A stretch of 64,000 nucleotides of DNA, from positions 1-64,000 of the forward strand of contig JANSLP010000027.1 in NCBI GenBank assembly GCA_029298735.1, read 5' to 3'. The translations under genes were made by a program, and so were the position numbers. Source of the stretch: Ophiostoma sp. CBS 140.51 (lineage: Eukaryota; Ascomycota; Sordariomycetes; Ophiostomatales; Ophiostomataceae). Below, one piece after another: positions 1-11,342 of the stretch (position 1 is the first letter of the stretch; each line of letters opens with the position of its first letter). A model generated the notes under the pieces. That model worked only from the letters and a program-made list of their open reading frames with translations, was not told where the DNA came from and did not search any database.

Positions 1-493
1 TCGTTTTCCTAGGTCCCTTTCCGTCTTTTCGCCATCTTGGTCCTTCCCAGGTCCTCCAGACTCCTCTTTCCAGGCGGCTCTTCCACTCTCCCACTTTTCT
101 TTTTCACATTTTTTCTATTTTTCTCGCTCTTTGGTAGTCTTCTTTTACTCTTCCAAAAGCTGTACTTTATTGGTCTTCATTCTGCCGCTTTTTCCTGTTT
201 CCTTTTTATTTATTTTTCATCATCAATTCACATCTCTGTACAAACAGGGGCGCTTTTTTAAGCATATTTTTTGAGAGTTGATAGCAATCAACAATTCGTT
301 TTTTAACAACCAATCTCGTACTTTATAGAACGTGTCACGTCAATGCGGGCAGTGATACAAAACACAATGCTCTCCATTGCAGGTATTGGCTATCGTCTTT
401 TATATACAAGCCCAAGACAAAAGGGCCATCCATACACATCCAGGTATATCCAGCTGGCCGTCACTTCACAACAACAGATCCCTGTCCTGTCCT
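1..493. other. Intergenic, T/C-rich, 3' flank of the dehydrogenase
   Basis: This stretch lies downstream of the short-chain dehydrogenase stop codon. Positions 60-235 are strongly pyrimidine-rich on the + strand. I see no coding signal: the short open frames have phenylalanine/leucine/serine-rich composition typical of translated CT tracts. It may hold the promoter or leader of a gene beyond the left edge, but nothing here proves that. Confidence 0.5.
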
Positions 494-1426
494 CTACGGA
501 ATCGCCGACGGCAGCTCGCTCGACTCACCGTGGATCTGCTTGAACAGCGGGTCCCACACAGTAATGGACCGCACACTGGGCGTGCCGTTCTTGAACGTCA
601 GGCGCGAGTGGTCAATGTCGCTAATCTGCGTGCCGCTGCACTCGAGAATGACGCCGCTGCGGGTGTCGCCGTCGGCCAGGCAGTCGGCATACGCTTGCGT
701 AATGGTCCCGAGCGGGGTCAGCGACTCGGCGCTGACGGCGGCGACCATCTCGGGGGGGATAATGTTGGTCTGCACGATGCCCGGGCACACGCAGTTGATG
801 AGAATGTTCTCCTTGATCTTGAGGATCTCGGCAGCGCCGCGCACAAACTGGATCACGGCAGCCTTGGCGCCATTGTACTCGGGGTACGACGGGTGCGGGT
901 GGATGCCGGCATTGGACGCCGTGACGACAATCTTGCCGCCGGGTTTGCCCGGGTTGTGGCGCATGTAGTGAATGGCCAGCTGGACACCGTACAGCACACC
1001 CTTGTAGTCAATGTCGGTGCAAGCCAAGTTGGGTGCGGGCGGCACGTCCTCGACCTTGTTGCCGCGGTGCTTGAAAATAAAAATGGAGGAGCGCTCGACG
1101 ATGCCGGCGTTGGCGAGGAGTGCGTCGATGCGCCCCCACTTCTTCCAGACTTGGAGGTACGCATTGGCCTGGGACTCGTAGCTGGAGACGTCGCACTGGA
1201 CAAAGAACGTGTTGGGCCCGAGCTCGGCGGCGAGCTCTTCGCCGACCTTGGCGTTGACGTCCCAGAGAGCGAGGCGCCAGCCCTGGGCAGCAAAGTGCGT
1301 AGCGAGGGCCTTGCCCATGCCGGACTGGGAAAGTTAGCAAGAAGTGTGGTGAAGGCAGTTGCCCACAATAGAAAGAAGTCAACATACAGCAGCACCGGTC
1401 ACGATGCCAACCTTGGAGTCCGCCAT
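494..1426 (-). CDS. Short-chain dehydrogenase/reductase (15-PGDH-like)
   Basis: NAD(P)-dependent oxidoreductase of the classical SDR family, 289 residues in two exons (1388-1426 and 494-1324). The first exon encodes 13 residues ending VTGAA. It is followed by a 63-nt intron with a GTATGT donor, GCTAAC branch and CAG acceptor. Splicing restores the cofactor motif TGAASGMG (Rossmann TGxxxGxG). Further family motifs are LANAG, the catalytic serine in VVTASNAG, and Y-N-G-A-K as the YxxxK active site. The best family match by eye is the 15-hydroxyprostaglandin dehydrogenase-like fungal SDR group. The substrate cannot be read from sequence. There is no signal peptide, so it is probably cytosolic. 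A long open frame on the opposite strand is a codon-bias shadow. Confidence 0.9.
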
Positions 1427-2032
1427 TGTGTTTGTGTGTGGAGAGGTAAGAAGTTGGGTATCTAGGTAGGTAGGGAGAGTATCGTAGAGTTGAGGATATC
1501 ACGAGTCGATGTTGTTGACAAACCAGAAATGGTCTGACAGCAACGAAGAGGGGAGGGAGGGCCTTTTGTTTTATGAGCATAAGCTGTCACAAGGCCAAGC
1601 ACTTTTATCTCCAATAAACAAAAGGGTCAACGAGGGGGTGCATTCCCTCTCTTACTCTCTCCGTTGGAGCTACGATTTGCCCTCCCCTTTCTTCTTCTCC
1701 TTGCGTAATAAAGAGCCGCCTGCCGCGCCTGGACAAGCTCACGCGTGGGGAGAGTGCATCTCCTCGCTTGTGCCCGCGCGCTTGCGACTGTGTTCCTTCT
1801 TTCAGCTACAAAGATGTCATAGGGCTCCAAGATAGTCTTTTGGTGGAGTGGTGCCCAGGAACAAGGCACTGGATAATGCTTGGAAGTGCTTTGACAATCT
1901 GGACATGTACAGCCTGGCGAGAGGAGAACGTGAACCGAAAAAAAATATGGACCAGCAACAAAAAGGAAAAGTGAGACACGTGTCGTAGACAAAAGCACTT
2001 GGCGATAGAGTGGCCATCAAGGGAATAGCAAA

Positions 2033-2066
2033 GGGGGAAGGGGAAAGGGAAGGGGGGAGGAAAGGG
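2033..2066 (+). repeat. G-tract cluster, possible G-quadruplex
   Basis: Within 34 bases there are five runs of three to six G separated by one to four bases (A spacers and one AGGAAA). The spacing fits the usual G-quadruplex pattern of four or more G3+ runs with short loops. It lies about 600 bp upstream of the dehydrogenase start. Whether it folds or acts in regulation is not shown by sequence alone. Confidence 0.45.
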
Positions 2067-2689
2067 AATAGCAGTGACGTTGTTTGAATGTGTGTATGGT
2101 GTGGTTTTTTGTTTGTAGCTCTTAGCTGGGTTTGGGGTTAGCTGCGGTGTAGTCTGATGATCTGCTAACAAAGGTGCGGTACGGCCGCCCGCCTCCCGGG
2201 ACACGATTTCCAGGAGACGTCCTTTGTCCGTGAAGGGCAGCCACCTTCAAGATGAGTGCGGAAGGAGCATTACGAAATCCAGCGCCACGGCTCCTTCCTG
2301 ACTTTTAAGATGTGTTTCCCCGCATTCTGCTTCCTGGTTTGATAATAATGTCCTGTTCACAGTTCCTAGGGAAGGCACGACCAACAGCATCGCCACGGAC
2401 CAAGACGCCGAAGTCGATACGAACACGGCTTTAAAAGCCCGTAAGGCGCACGCGGGGTTGTGGGCCTCGTTAACTCTTAACTTATGCTTTGAACGCGGGG
2501 AGAACCACCATTCAGCGCTGTTCTCGTGTTAGTGTGCGGGCCTCTATCAACAGACTTTACTTTGAATGACCTTACCTCATGACAATGCAATGACTCTCAT
2601 TTTCCCTACGTTCTCAAAATATTCTCAAAACGTCCCATCAGCCTTATCAGGATCAGTGAGGGCGTAAGTCTTTTTCCTGCAGGGCTACA

Positions 2690-2895
2690 TAACAATGTGT
2701 TTTTATTTAGACTGTTGGTTTTATTTTATTAATTTTGTGTTATTGTTATTATTTTGAATAATTATTTTAATATTTTATGTACCCTTTTCCTTTACTTATG
2801 TTTTTTTAAAAAAGCCCGCGCAAAGAAGTAAAGGCTGTCGTTTGTTTTGTAACTCATAAATAATAAAATTAATACTAATAAAACAGTCACGTCAT
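2690..2895. other. AT-rich block
   Basis: About 200 bases are dominated by T and A with runs of TATT and TAAT, in sharp contrast to the flanking mixed-composition DNA. No open frame or terminal repeat is visible. It could be a relic of a C-to-T mutated repeat, a 3' region, or a replication/nuclear-matrix AT element; the sequence does not decide. Confidence 0.4.
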
Positions 2896-3107
2896 ATCAA
2901 CAGCATTTCCCCTCCGACATCTCCATCTGCCTATAGCTCAACTCTTTCTAAATCTGTTGCCAACATATTCTTCATTACCTCTTGAACCACCCTCATCCAG
3001 TCCACGGATGTTTCGATCATCCGTTGAAGGGCACCTATCACTAATGCAAACATCCTCGCCATGTCCACTGCCCCCTCTGTCGCAATGGGACCTCGGCGGC
3101 CTGCGTC

Positions 3108-4715
3108 CTATGGCTGGTAGCCGCGCTTGAGAAGCGCTGGCTTGCGTTCCTTGAGATCTAGAATCATCTGTCCAAAGAGGCCGTTGGCCCACGAGAACCA
3201 CTGCCGCGTCCACTTGGTCTGGTCAAACGTATTGACACTCTCGTGGATCAGACCCAGGCCGGCCGTGCTGCTCACAAGCGTCTGCAGCTCGCTGACAATC
3301 TCGTCGTCGTCGTCCGACGTCAGGATGCGCACGATGCTGGCCATGGGCCATGCATACCCGGGGCCTTGGTGCGGGCCGCCAACGCCGTTGATCACGGGGC
3401 CGTGCATAAAGTACGGGTTACTATTGTACTGGTTGAGTCCGGGCCGCGGTGTGTCGGACAAAATGGCCGCACGCGTGTTCTTGTAGATGGGGTCACTGAT
3501 GCTCGTGAACCCAAAGAAGGGTGCCGACAGCAGACTCGGGATGTTGGCGTCGTCCATGATGATGGACGAGCCGAAACCATCAACCTCGTACGCGTACACG
3601 GGAGCACCAATGATGCCAGCATTGGGGTCAGTGACAATACCGTGCTTCAGAATGGCTGTGCGTAGCGAGGCAGCCAGACCATGCATCTGGGAACCCAAAC
3701 CCTTGGGTGCCGACGACCCTAGCTTGTCAACAATCTTGGCCGTCTGCTCGAGGTAGTGTGAGAACATCATGTTGGCCGGAATGAACAGCTGCAGCAAGGT
3801 GCTGTCATCGCTGGGCCGGAACGCCGACCGGATGAGGCCCGTGTTGGCTGCCACGGGGCTACCCAGACCGTTATTGGCCAGTGTCTCCGTGCTGCGGGTC
3901 GTCAAGCGGGTGAATGTGTATGGCGATGTGAGCACGGTGCCGTTGTTACCGTACGTCGGCGTCATCATTGACGTTGCCGTCTGCAAAACATTCTGCAGCG
4001 CCGAGATCCAGTTGAATTTGCCAAAGAACGCTGCGTCCCCTGTCGCAGTATAGTAGTCGGCCGATACTTCGAGGAAGGCTGCCAGACTGTCGAGCTCGTA
4101 CTTACACTCAAAGACCTTGGAGGAGTCGTACGGTGGCGTCACGGTATCGTCCGTTGCAGCACCGTTGGTGGCCGGCTCGATGCCTGACTCAACTGGCGGT
4201 TGGAAACTGTTGCAGTACGGCGACTCGAGAAGGTAGCGTGCCTGCAGGTTGATGACACCACGATAGAGCGAGGCCAAGGAGTTTGAATCCGAAGAGGCCT
4301 TGAGCAGCGACCGGTACGACTGCATCTGGTTCGCTGAGTCGCGCAGCCACATGGCATCAATGTCGCCCGTAATCACAAACGTCAGCTCCTCGTCCGCATT
4401 GTCGGCCGCCACGCCCTTCCAGCGAATAGCCGTGTCCAGCGTGTTGGGGAAAGCGTTGACAAAGAGCCGGTATAGGTCCGGATCAGAGATGCTGCTGGCC
4501 ATGGAGGTGATGGTCGACTCGACATCAGTCAGGTTGAACGTGCGACACTGCGGATCGGGGCGCATGTAGCCCAGGTGGTAGGAGCCATTGCTCAGAGGCT
4601 CATGTGCCATCATTGAGTAGGTCGAGTAGTCCGGGCAGCTCTGGCCGGTGGTAGTGCCGGCGGTCCAGACACCGGCGAGCACACTGGCACCGACAATTCT
4701 AGAGACCCGTGCCAT
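3108..4715 (-). CDS. Secreted GH125 exo-alpha-1,6-mannosidase
   Basis: Glycoside hydrolase family 125 (metal-independent exo-alpha-1,6-mannosidase), 535 residues, one exon. I chose the ATG at 4715 rather than the upstream in-frame ATG at 4760 because it starts directly with a signal peptide (basic MARVSR, then a hydrophobic stretch to about residue 24). Family blocks: GDIDAMWLRDS (about residue 115), GFGSSIIMDDANIPS (about 385), NGVGGPHQGPGYAWP (about 450) and LIHESVN (about 490). By analogy with characterised GH125 enzymes, the Asp of MDDAN is the likely general acid and the Glu of HESV the likely base. The role is trimming alpha-1,6-mannose from N-glycans or mannan outside the cell or in the secretory path. 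Length is normal for fungal members, and no break is seen. Confidence 0.92.
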   Translation of the reverse strand: MARVSRIVGASVLAGVWTAGTTTGQSCPDYSTYSMMAHEPLSNGSYHLGYMRPDPQCRTFNLTDVESTITSMASSISDPDLYRLFVNAFPNTLDTAIRWKGVAADNADEELTFVITGDIDAMWLRDSANQMQSYRSLLKASSDSNSLASLYRGVINLQARYLLESPYCNSFQPPVESGIEPATNGAATDDTVTPPYDSSKVFECKYELDSLAAFLEVSADYYTATGDAAFFGKFNWISALQNVLQTATSMMTPTYGNNGTVLTSPYTFTRLTTRSTETLANNGLGSPVAANTGLIRSAFRPSDDSTLLQLFIPANMMFSHYLEQTAKIVDKLGSSAPKGLGSQMHGLAASLRTAILKHGIVTDPNAGIIGAPVYAYEVDGFGSSIIMDDANIPSLLSAPFFGFTSISDPIYKNTRAAILSDTPRPGLNQYNSNPYFMHGPVINGVGGPHQGPGYAWPMASIVRILTSDDDDEIVSELQTLVSSTAGLGLIHESVNTFDQTKWTRQWFSWANGLFGQMILDLKERKPALLKRGYQP

Positions 4716-7264
4716 GATGTTTTGACGAAATATGTGACGAGTGAAGACCCGTTTGCACAAGAGAGATAGATATGATGTCTGGACCTTTCCAGTAAGATAA
4801 TTGTCTAGAAAGGCTTTTCCGGGTAATAAATTAAACTGGGATGACTTCTTGCGGAGTCGACTTCAGGTAATCGTGTCGTGCCGTTTCTTGTGCTGCTCTA
4901 TTTGTTTTCCTCTCTCGCGGCTGAACGATGGATTGACTCTTGGCCAGGCCAGACAGAGAAGACACACACTGCCTCTTAAATATATCGTACAAAGTGCACG
5001 ATCTCCGACCAACCACGACCCTGCTGTGCCAGCACAACGGTCGGCCGGCCAGGCCGTTGTTGTATCACAACAGGCAGGCGAAATTCGAGAGCTACCTCGG
5101 AGCAGGAGCAGGAACAGTGTAGCTTCAAGTCGATCACTGGGTGATCATGTCGAAAAAAAATAATAAGATCCCCGCCCATCACTTTTCTGTTTTTCGCGGG
5201 GTCGATCGACGTTGTGTTGAGGTCACACATACAGGGAATGGATGGACCTTGCTCTGCTCTGTGGACGGCAGGATGTGGAAACGTTATGTGTGGTTCTTGA
5301 TATTGCAATGCATTCGCGAGCGGCGCAACAACCATGGCACGACAGATGGAGGTTGCATGGCAGGTAGGAAATGTTGGCGGGAGAGCGTCATGGGACGGGC
5401 AGGGGGAGGCATCTCCATTGCTCTTTCCTCTTCTTCTCGAAGCGCATATGTTTGTTCATCGCTCCTTCCTTTCTTAAGTTTCTGTATGTCTTGCTGTTGT
5501 TGAACAATACGTTTTTCTCTACAAGGAAGGAGTGTTTGGAAGAAGCGTGACTCGCTGTACAGCTTCACTTTTGCCGGATTCGCTCATGGGCCAGCCATAT
5601 TAATTAACCACATATGCCATTGACACGATCCCAAGCACGGTTAAAAACGAAGAGAAAAGAGGAAAGAACAGAGAAGACAGAATGGCTCTTTTCGTGACGA
5701 CCATCCCCGCGTACCATGCTTAAAAGTTTAATTTAATCTGCTCCCACCCTCACTATGATCGACATGCTTCTTGTTTCTCCGCACTTTCCTTGCTTCAATC
5801 TTTCTGCGCACATTCTTTCTTTCCGTTTTTCTTTCCGATGCGACATTGTTTTGTTTGAGGCATGACTTTCACGTTCTTGATATCTGTTCGATAGGTTCAG
5901 AAGAGCTCACTGCGGATATATCTTTGACGTCTCGCTGTTCGTGATCTTCACAAAGAAGGTAGTCGGATGGTTTTTTCCCCCTCTCCTCTACTCTCTCCCG
6001 ACACGTTTTAGGACAACCTCCGATGTGTGGAATAACAAGGGGAGCCCATCAACTTGTGCCGATCTTGGATCCTGTTCACATCACTCTGCACCCGCCCGGC
6101 GCGAAACTTCAAGGTCTCGTGCATGCCACGCGCCGTTAAATCGCCGCAGAATGGCCGTGGCCCAGGCCGGGGCTCCGGGGTAGGTTGGCTTGTCCGTGTA
6201 GCCTTTTTGGCTTCTCTCTGCTGGCTTGCCTGCCCTTCTTGCTTCGCGCTCCAGCTGCCTGATCGGGCAGGTCGTGTTGGACACCACAATTGACTTCAAA
6301 GTAAACTCCTTTAAGTATGATTCAGTCGCTCTTTGTCCGTCCTCTTTCTGGTCTTGCAGGCCTTCCCCACACTCTTGTTTTCCTTTCTTTTCCTCCTTCT
6401 TCTTCCCCTCCGCAATCTAATCTCGCTTGTCTGGTCTTGGTGCTTCTATCGTAGTCGTAAAAACAAGACTTTCGCAATCACTTCCACTAGCATTGAAAGA
6501 GGTTTAAATCGCCGATGACAGGTTCCAATCATGTTGAGACGAAATAGAGTTAGGATGGTTTGAAGAAGACACTCTTTTATTTTTATTTTTATTTTTTTCT
6601 TCCCAAAAAGCTTCCTCGTCTCGCCCTTTCCTAACCCCCCTTCCTATCATATTTTGCTATCGTTTGCGAGATTGTTTATCCAATGTCGCCTGCCAAACAC
6701 TGTTCCCAGCCAAGACTGGTGAGAAAGAACGAAAAAAAGAAAAGAGCCACAAAAAGCGGGACGCGACCTCGGTGTAAAGCAGTGCGAGCCCTGCTGGGGG
6801 TGGCAAGCCCGCCCCCGCCTGGATCCCATTCGAGTCCATCGTCGCCCCTCCCCGCATTGCCATCAGGAACCATGAGAACCACTCAAGACCACCCAGGACG
6901 GCACTTGACACGGCGTGTTGGATTTCCACGTATTGCAAAAGAGTTTTATTTTGTGCATGAGGCTGAAGGAGAGGGGAGCGATGGAACGGTAGCTGTTTGT
7001 TTGTGTTGTATTATTTTTGTCGTAAACATTTCTAGTCTGAAGGGATGAAATACAGATGGAATAACAGAGGCAGAAAGAAAAATTGCGAGGAAGAAAGCAA
7101 AGCAGAAGCATAAAAAATAACGAAGAAACACAGACATGAGAATAGGCTGCAAGGCACTCCTAGCTAGACACAGAACGAATTGTATCCAAAAACCTGGAAC
7201 ATTCTAATTGCAACTGAATCATATTCATCTTTTTTAAACGAGAGAAAAGGGTCTAGTTAGATAG
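4716..7264. other. Intergenic, 2.5 kb, no gene seen
   Basis: This region contains the upstream sequence of GH125 (left) and the 3' flank of the rhamnonate dehydratase (right). It carries CT-rich patches (about 5410-5560, 5770-5850 and 6330-6420) and a TTTTTA-type repeat near 6570-6600. Open frames of 60-120 codons occur on both strands but have no motif, no splice-linked partner and poor codon bias. I find no supported gene. Confidence 0.5.
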
Positions 7265-8823
7265 TCACTGCACAGCAGCGGCCTCCGTCGTAGCGGCCAC
7301 GGGCTCTGCCGTGCCGTTGACCTCCACCTTCTTCACCTCCTTTGCCGACTCGTCAGTTGGCGGCGTCAGGGGTGCCTGTGGCGGCGGCGTCAGCAGGTAG
7401 TTGGAGGGGATCAGCTTGTGGCGGGCGGCTGGGTTCAGCGTCAGACCGAAGCCGGGCTTGTCGAGGTCGGCCGTGGTCAGGAAGCCCTGGTGCGGGATCG
7501 GCTCGTCAATAAACAGGTCACCGAACACAGGCAGCACGCTCTTGCCGTCGGGCGAGTTGGCCAGGTACTCCTGGAAGGGGGTATTGGGCTGCGAGATGAC
7601 AAAGTGGTAGCTGTAAGGACCGCTGGCGTGGGGCACAACGGGGATGTCGTAGGCGGCGGCCATGGCGCTGACGCGCAGCAGCTCCGTCAGACCACCCAGC
7701 CACATGACGTCGGGCTGGATGATGTCGAGGTTGCGGCCCTCAATGAGCTTGCGGAAACCGTAACGGGAGTACTCGTGCTCGCCCGTGGTGAACTTCATCG
7801 TCGGGTGCGCGCGCTTGATCTGCTCAAAGCCGTCCGTGTCATCGGGCGACAAGCACTCCTCCCACCAGTTCAGGTTCAGGTCCTTGGTGGCCTCGACAAT
7901 CTGGATCGTGTACGACACATTGAGCGACATGTAACAGTCAACCATGATGGGGAAGTCGGGGCCGACGGCCTCGCGGTGCTTACGCAGGAACTCAACGTTC
8001 TTGCGCAGACCCTCGTGGCCCTCCTCGGGGCAGTACGGCAGGGGCACCTTGGCACCCCAGAAGCCCATCTTCTTGGCGGCGGTCGGCTCGGGGCCCGTGC
8101 AGTAGAAGTTGAGGCGCTCCTTGGTGGCACCGCCAATGAGGCGGTAGACGGGCTCGTTGCGGATCTTGCCCAGCAGATCCCACAGGGCCAGGTCGATCAC
8201 GGAGATGATGGCGACGGGGAGACCCTTGCGGCCGTAGAACATGGATGCGCGGTACATCTGCTCGAACAGGAGGTTCGTGTTGCGGGGGTCGGCACCGATC
8301 AGGAAACGCTCAAAGTGCTGGTGCACCAGCCAGCAGGCCGGCGGGCCACCGAAGCCCGTGGCGAAACCGACTGTGCCATCAGTAGCCTCGATTTCAACGA
8401 AGAAGGAGCCGAGAACGTTGATGCCCCAGTGTGTCCGTGACGAACGGTACTTCTCCCAGCCGGAGCAGGGCGTCGAAATAGGAGTGTCGATGAGCCTGTC
8501 AGAAGCAAAAAAGGAATGCCGGGTTAGCAAAATGAGGGGTGGGCGAAAGAATGAGAAAACAGCAGGGGAGTGTGTCAAAAAGGAGATTGGGGGGCTTGTT
8601 CTCACCAATGGCCACCCTTGACGTTGTGGTAATCACCGCCTGCACAATGAATGTTAGCATTTCATCTCGCCGAGAAAGGGTCGAAAGCAGAGAGGTCGAG
8701 AAGGAGTCAAAGTTCGCTGTCTTTCGTTCAACCGAAGGGTAGTAAAGACTCACCGGAACCGACACCACCGATGACATAGGACCGGACGGCCTTGATCTTG
8801 GGGAAATCCTTGACGGAAGCCAT
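7265..8823 (-). CDS. LRA3: L-rhamnonate dehydratase (enolase superfamily)
   Basis: Removes water from L-rhamnonate to give 2-keto-3-deoxy-L-rhamnonate, the third step of the fungal non-phosphorylated L-rhamnose pathway. It is 444 residues in three exons (8754-8823, 8606-8639, 7265-8495). Both introns have GTGAG donors and GCTAAC branches, and the 34-nt middle exon restores GGDYHNVKGGHW. The frame matches the rhamnonate dehydratase subgroup: INVLGSFFVEIEA near the start, then the metal ligands Asp of MVDCYM (residue 221), Glu of WWEEC (about 247) and Glu of TGEHE, and the catalytic His of VVPHASGPYSYH. The last ~50 residues are a low-complexity tail rich in Ala, Thr and Glu. No other rhamnose-pathway gene is nearby. 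The next gene upstream is a divergent Zn2Cys6 regulator. Confidence 0.92.
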
Positions 8824-11342
8824 TTCGACGTATGCCAATCACACGATTCGCTGCTTGCGTAGGATATATGAGAGGGGTGGGAGGTTGAAAGTGACGGGAT
8901 TGAACGGGGAGAACTGGTGATCCAAGAAAAGGGAGGAAAGGGAAGGACTGGAGGGCGAAGAAAAGACGAAAGAGGAAAGCGCGGGATAGATGTAGCTGCA
9001 GTTTTGGCTTCGTTTGCCTGTTTGTCTATTGCGATTGCGGGACAGGGAAAGAGCGAAACAACGTGGCACTTGCCTTTTTGTTCTACTTTCTTGTGCGCTG
9101 CTCGCATTTACATTACAAAAGTGCCTTGCTGTGAAGACACACCCAAAAGCTACGCGAACGGCATCCAATTCGGCGAGAAGGAGACTAGAACAGCAAGCAC
9201 GACCAGCGCATGCCCAGCCCAGAATCCCCGAACCCTGGGGCAGGCGCGCAACTGGGGAAGGCGCGAGAGGCAATTTTCTGGCAAGAACGTTCCCGGGCGT
9301 CACGTACTTTGGTCTCCAACTCTCAAGCGTGAGGAAGGGACGATTGAGCGATGCTCTCGTCGGTCGTTGATATACCGACGCAGCCAGACGAGCTTTGTGA
9401 GAGAGCCCCGCCAATTGTCGGATTTCCTAGTTTGCGTGACCTCGAACAGTGGAGTCTGTTGTCTTTGCGGTTTTAGGGCCTTTGAGAGCTGTGAGGGCAG
9501 CCGCAAAGTGGAACACAGACAAGACAGATTGACAAAGTCCAGTGCACCGTGACGAGGTTTCACAGAGACGCTGTGGCAGACATTGACAGAAAGGCTTATG
9601 GTGACGATGCACATCATGATGATCCTGCGGCGCCCGGCAGCAACATCGTTCGATTGTTTGCGCCGTCGTGACGTTCATGTGGTCGATTGCAACCTTATCT
9701 GCTGTCCAACGCATACAACGGGGGGCGCAATATGGCCAATATGGACAATATAATGGTACGCCAGTCGCAGCTGCCAGGCACGCGGCGCAGAACACAGCAC
9801 GCTGGCCACAGCACGCGAGGAAGGTGCGATGGGAACACAAAACACACGGGGGAAAGCGCGGCTGCGGAATAAAGGCCGAGAATGGCAATATTGTCTACAG
9901 GCATAGATAGCATCGAGTTAAGCGAGCCTGCGATTTGGGATCACTGATCAGGGACTGCAGGACAGCCACATCACGCGCGCAGTCACAGTTTTGCGCAAAC
10001 ACGCAAAGAAGCAAAAGGGCAAGAACAATATTCCGGTGCGTTGCATCGTCTGATTTTTGCTGCTCTTGTTGTAAAACGGTTGCTTGATGCTGGTTGGATA
10101 ACGATAAACGACCTTCACTTTTCGCAGAACACGAGCAGATTGGAGTTTGGGGCAAGAGCGGTCCGCACTCTTTCCTCTTTCTCGTCTCTCTTCCTTTGCA
10201 TGTGCAAAGCACCTGGTCGCACCTGCTGGACCCGGCAATCACTAAACCGTAAGCCGAGCTCGGGCAGGAGCAAAAGACCCCTCCGAAGCCAGTCCTGAGC
10301 CAGCGTCCCATAGCGCCATCCACGACCCTCTTTTCCCTCTCTCGTGGTCTCCTCCTTTCCCTCATTCACGCTACAACCGAATACCAAGGCAAAACGAGCC
10401 AGTCGACCCCACAACCGAACGACGACTAGAAAGCTAGAGAACTGGAGACCAAGAGAACTGGGGCCACGCCAGTTGGGCACACGAGGCCTCGGTGCAGGTA
10501 GGTCAATCGAGGGGTTGTCCCCTTTCTCCCCCCAAAAACGCAGCCTGTCCCTCGGGAAGTCTGCAAAACGAGAGGCAATAGCCCGAGCTGATAACATTGG
10601 CCCGAGAAGACCGGCAGCAGAACGTTTCCACAGGAGAGTGCTTCACCAGTCTAGACAGAGTCACTTTCACCTGCTTCACTGCCTTTGTTAGCCCCCTGCC
10701 TGCCCTTGTCGACCCTCGTTTGGGGGCCCCAGACCCACTGCGACTCTTTGATGGGACCAATATAGCCCGGCTGGATCTGCTGGGGAAGACGAGGAAAGAC
10801 GCTCTCTTTTTGTCTGTCAGAGGGTTGGCAGAGGTTCCGTCTGACCGTGGACTGGCCGCGGCGAGACCCAGCTTGTGATACATGCTCGGTTCTCACATTA
10901 TTTTGCCATATTTTCCTTTGATTTTTTTAGTCGGGTTCTGTTCTTTTTTTATTCGTTTTTTTGTTCCAGTTTTCTGTTCTCTGCTCACATTCCCCCGATC
11001 GCGAGGGCATTGCCCCAGGCACACCTGGACCTGTTATCCTGTTTATCCTGTCTAGACCGACAAGGAGCAACAAGTACCGACAAGAAAGTGAGGAGAAAGG
11101 AGGAGAAGGTGTCTGCGACAATTACACCCGAGCTGCAGCTTGGAACTCTGACACACCGCGTATTACCGCTTTCTGCACACATCCCGCTTTCCTCTCACGC
11201 ACAAGCAAGGTTCGAGCTTGCACATCCCCATCCGCAAGCTTCGGCGTACGGAGTACCATTCATACGAAATCGATATCGAGGGTTCGACGGCGCGCGGGAC
11301 GAGCGTCCATTCCCAATCTCCAGTCTCCAGCCCCAGCAAGCC
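8824..11342. other. Divergent intergenic region, 2.5 kb
   Basis: This is the shared upstream region of the rhamnonate dehydratase (-) and the Zn2Cys6 regulator (+). Several overlapping open frames of 100-210 codons run through 8840-10900 on both strands, but they show no recognisable domain and no consistent codon bias, and they read as arginine/serine-rich noise. A long untranslated leader for the regulator is likely to the right. No specific binding site could be assigned with confidence. Confidence 0.5.

Larger units (their letters stand above)
1427..3107. other. Intergenic: dehydrogenase promoter, G-rich tract, AT-rich block
   Basis: This 1.7-kb gap holds the upstream region of the dehydrogenase (left part) and the 3' flank of the GH125 gene (right part). 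Two compositional features stand out: a run of G-tracts at 2033-2066 and a very AT-rich block at about 2690-2890, listed separately. I see no convincing coding exon. The small open frames lack family motifs. Confidence 0.5.

Noticed and set aside
377..1465. 362-codon open frame antisense to the short-chain dehydrogenase
   Set aside because: It mirrors a GC-rich coding frame; codon bias on the real strand leaves few antisense stops. No motifs, and the sense strand has clear SDR signatures.
4716..4760. Upstream ATG for the GH125 gene
   Set aside because: It would place 15 charged residues before the signal peptide; the ATG at 4715 gives a normal secretion signal.
7418..8440. 340-codon open frame antisense to rhamnonate dehydratase
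   Set aside because: Same codon-bias shadow; Val/Gly/Ala/Asp-rich translation without a domain.
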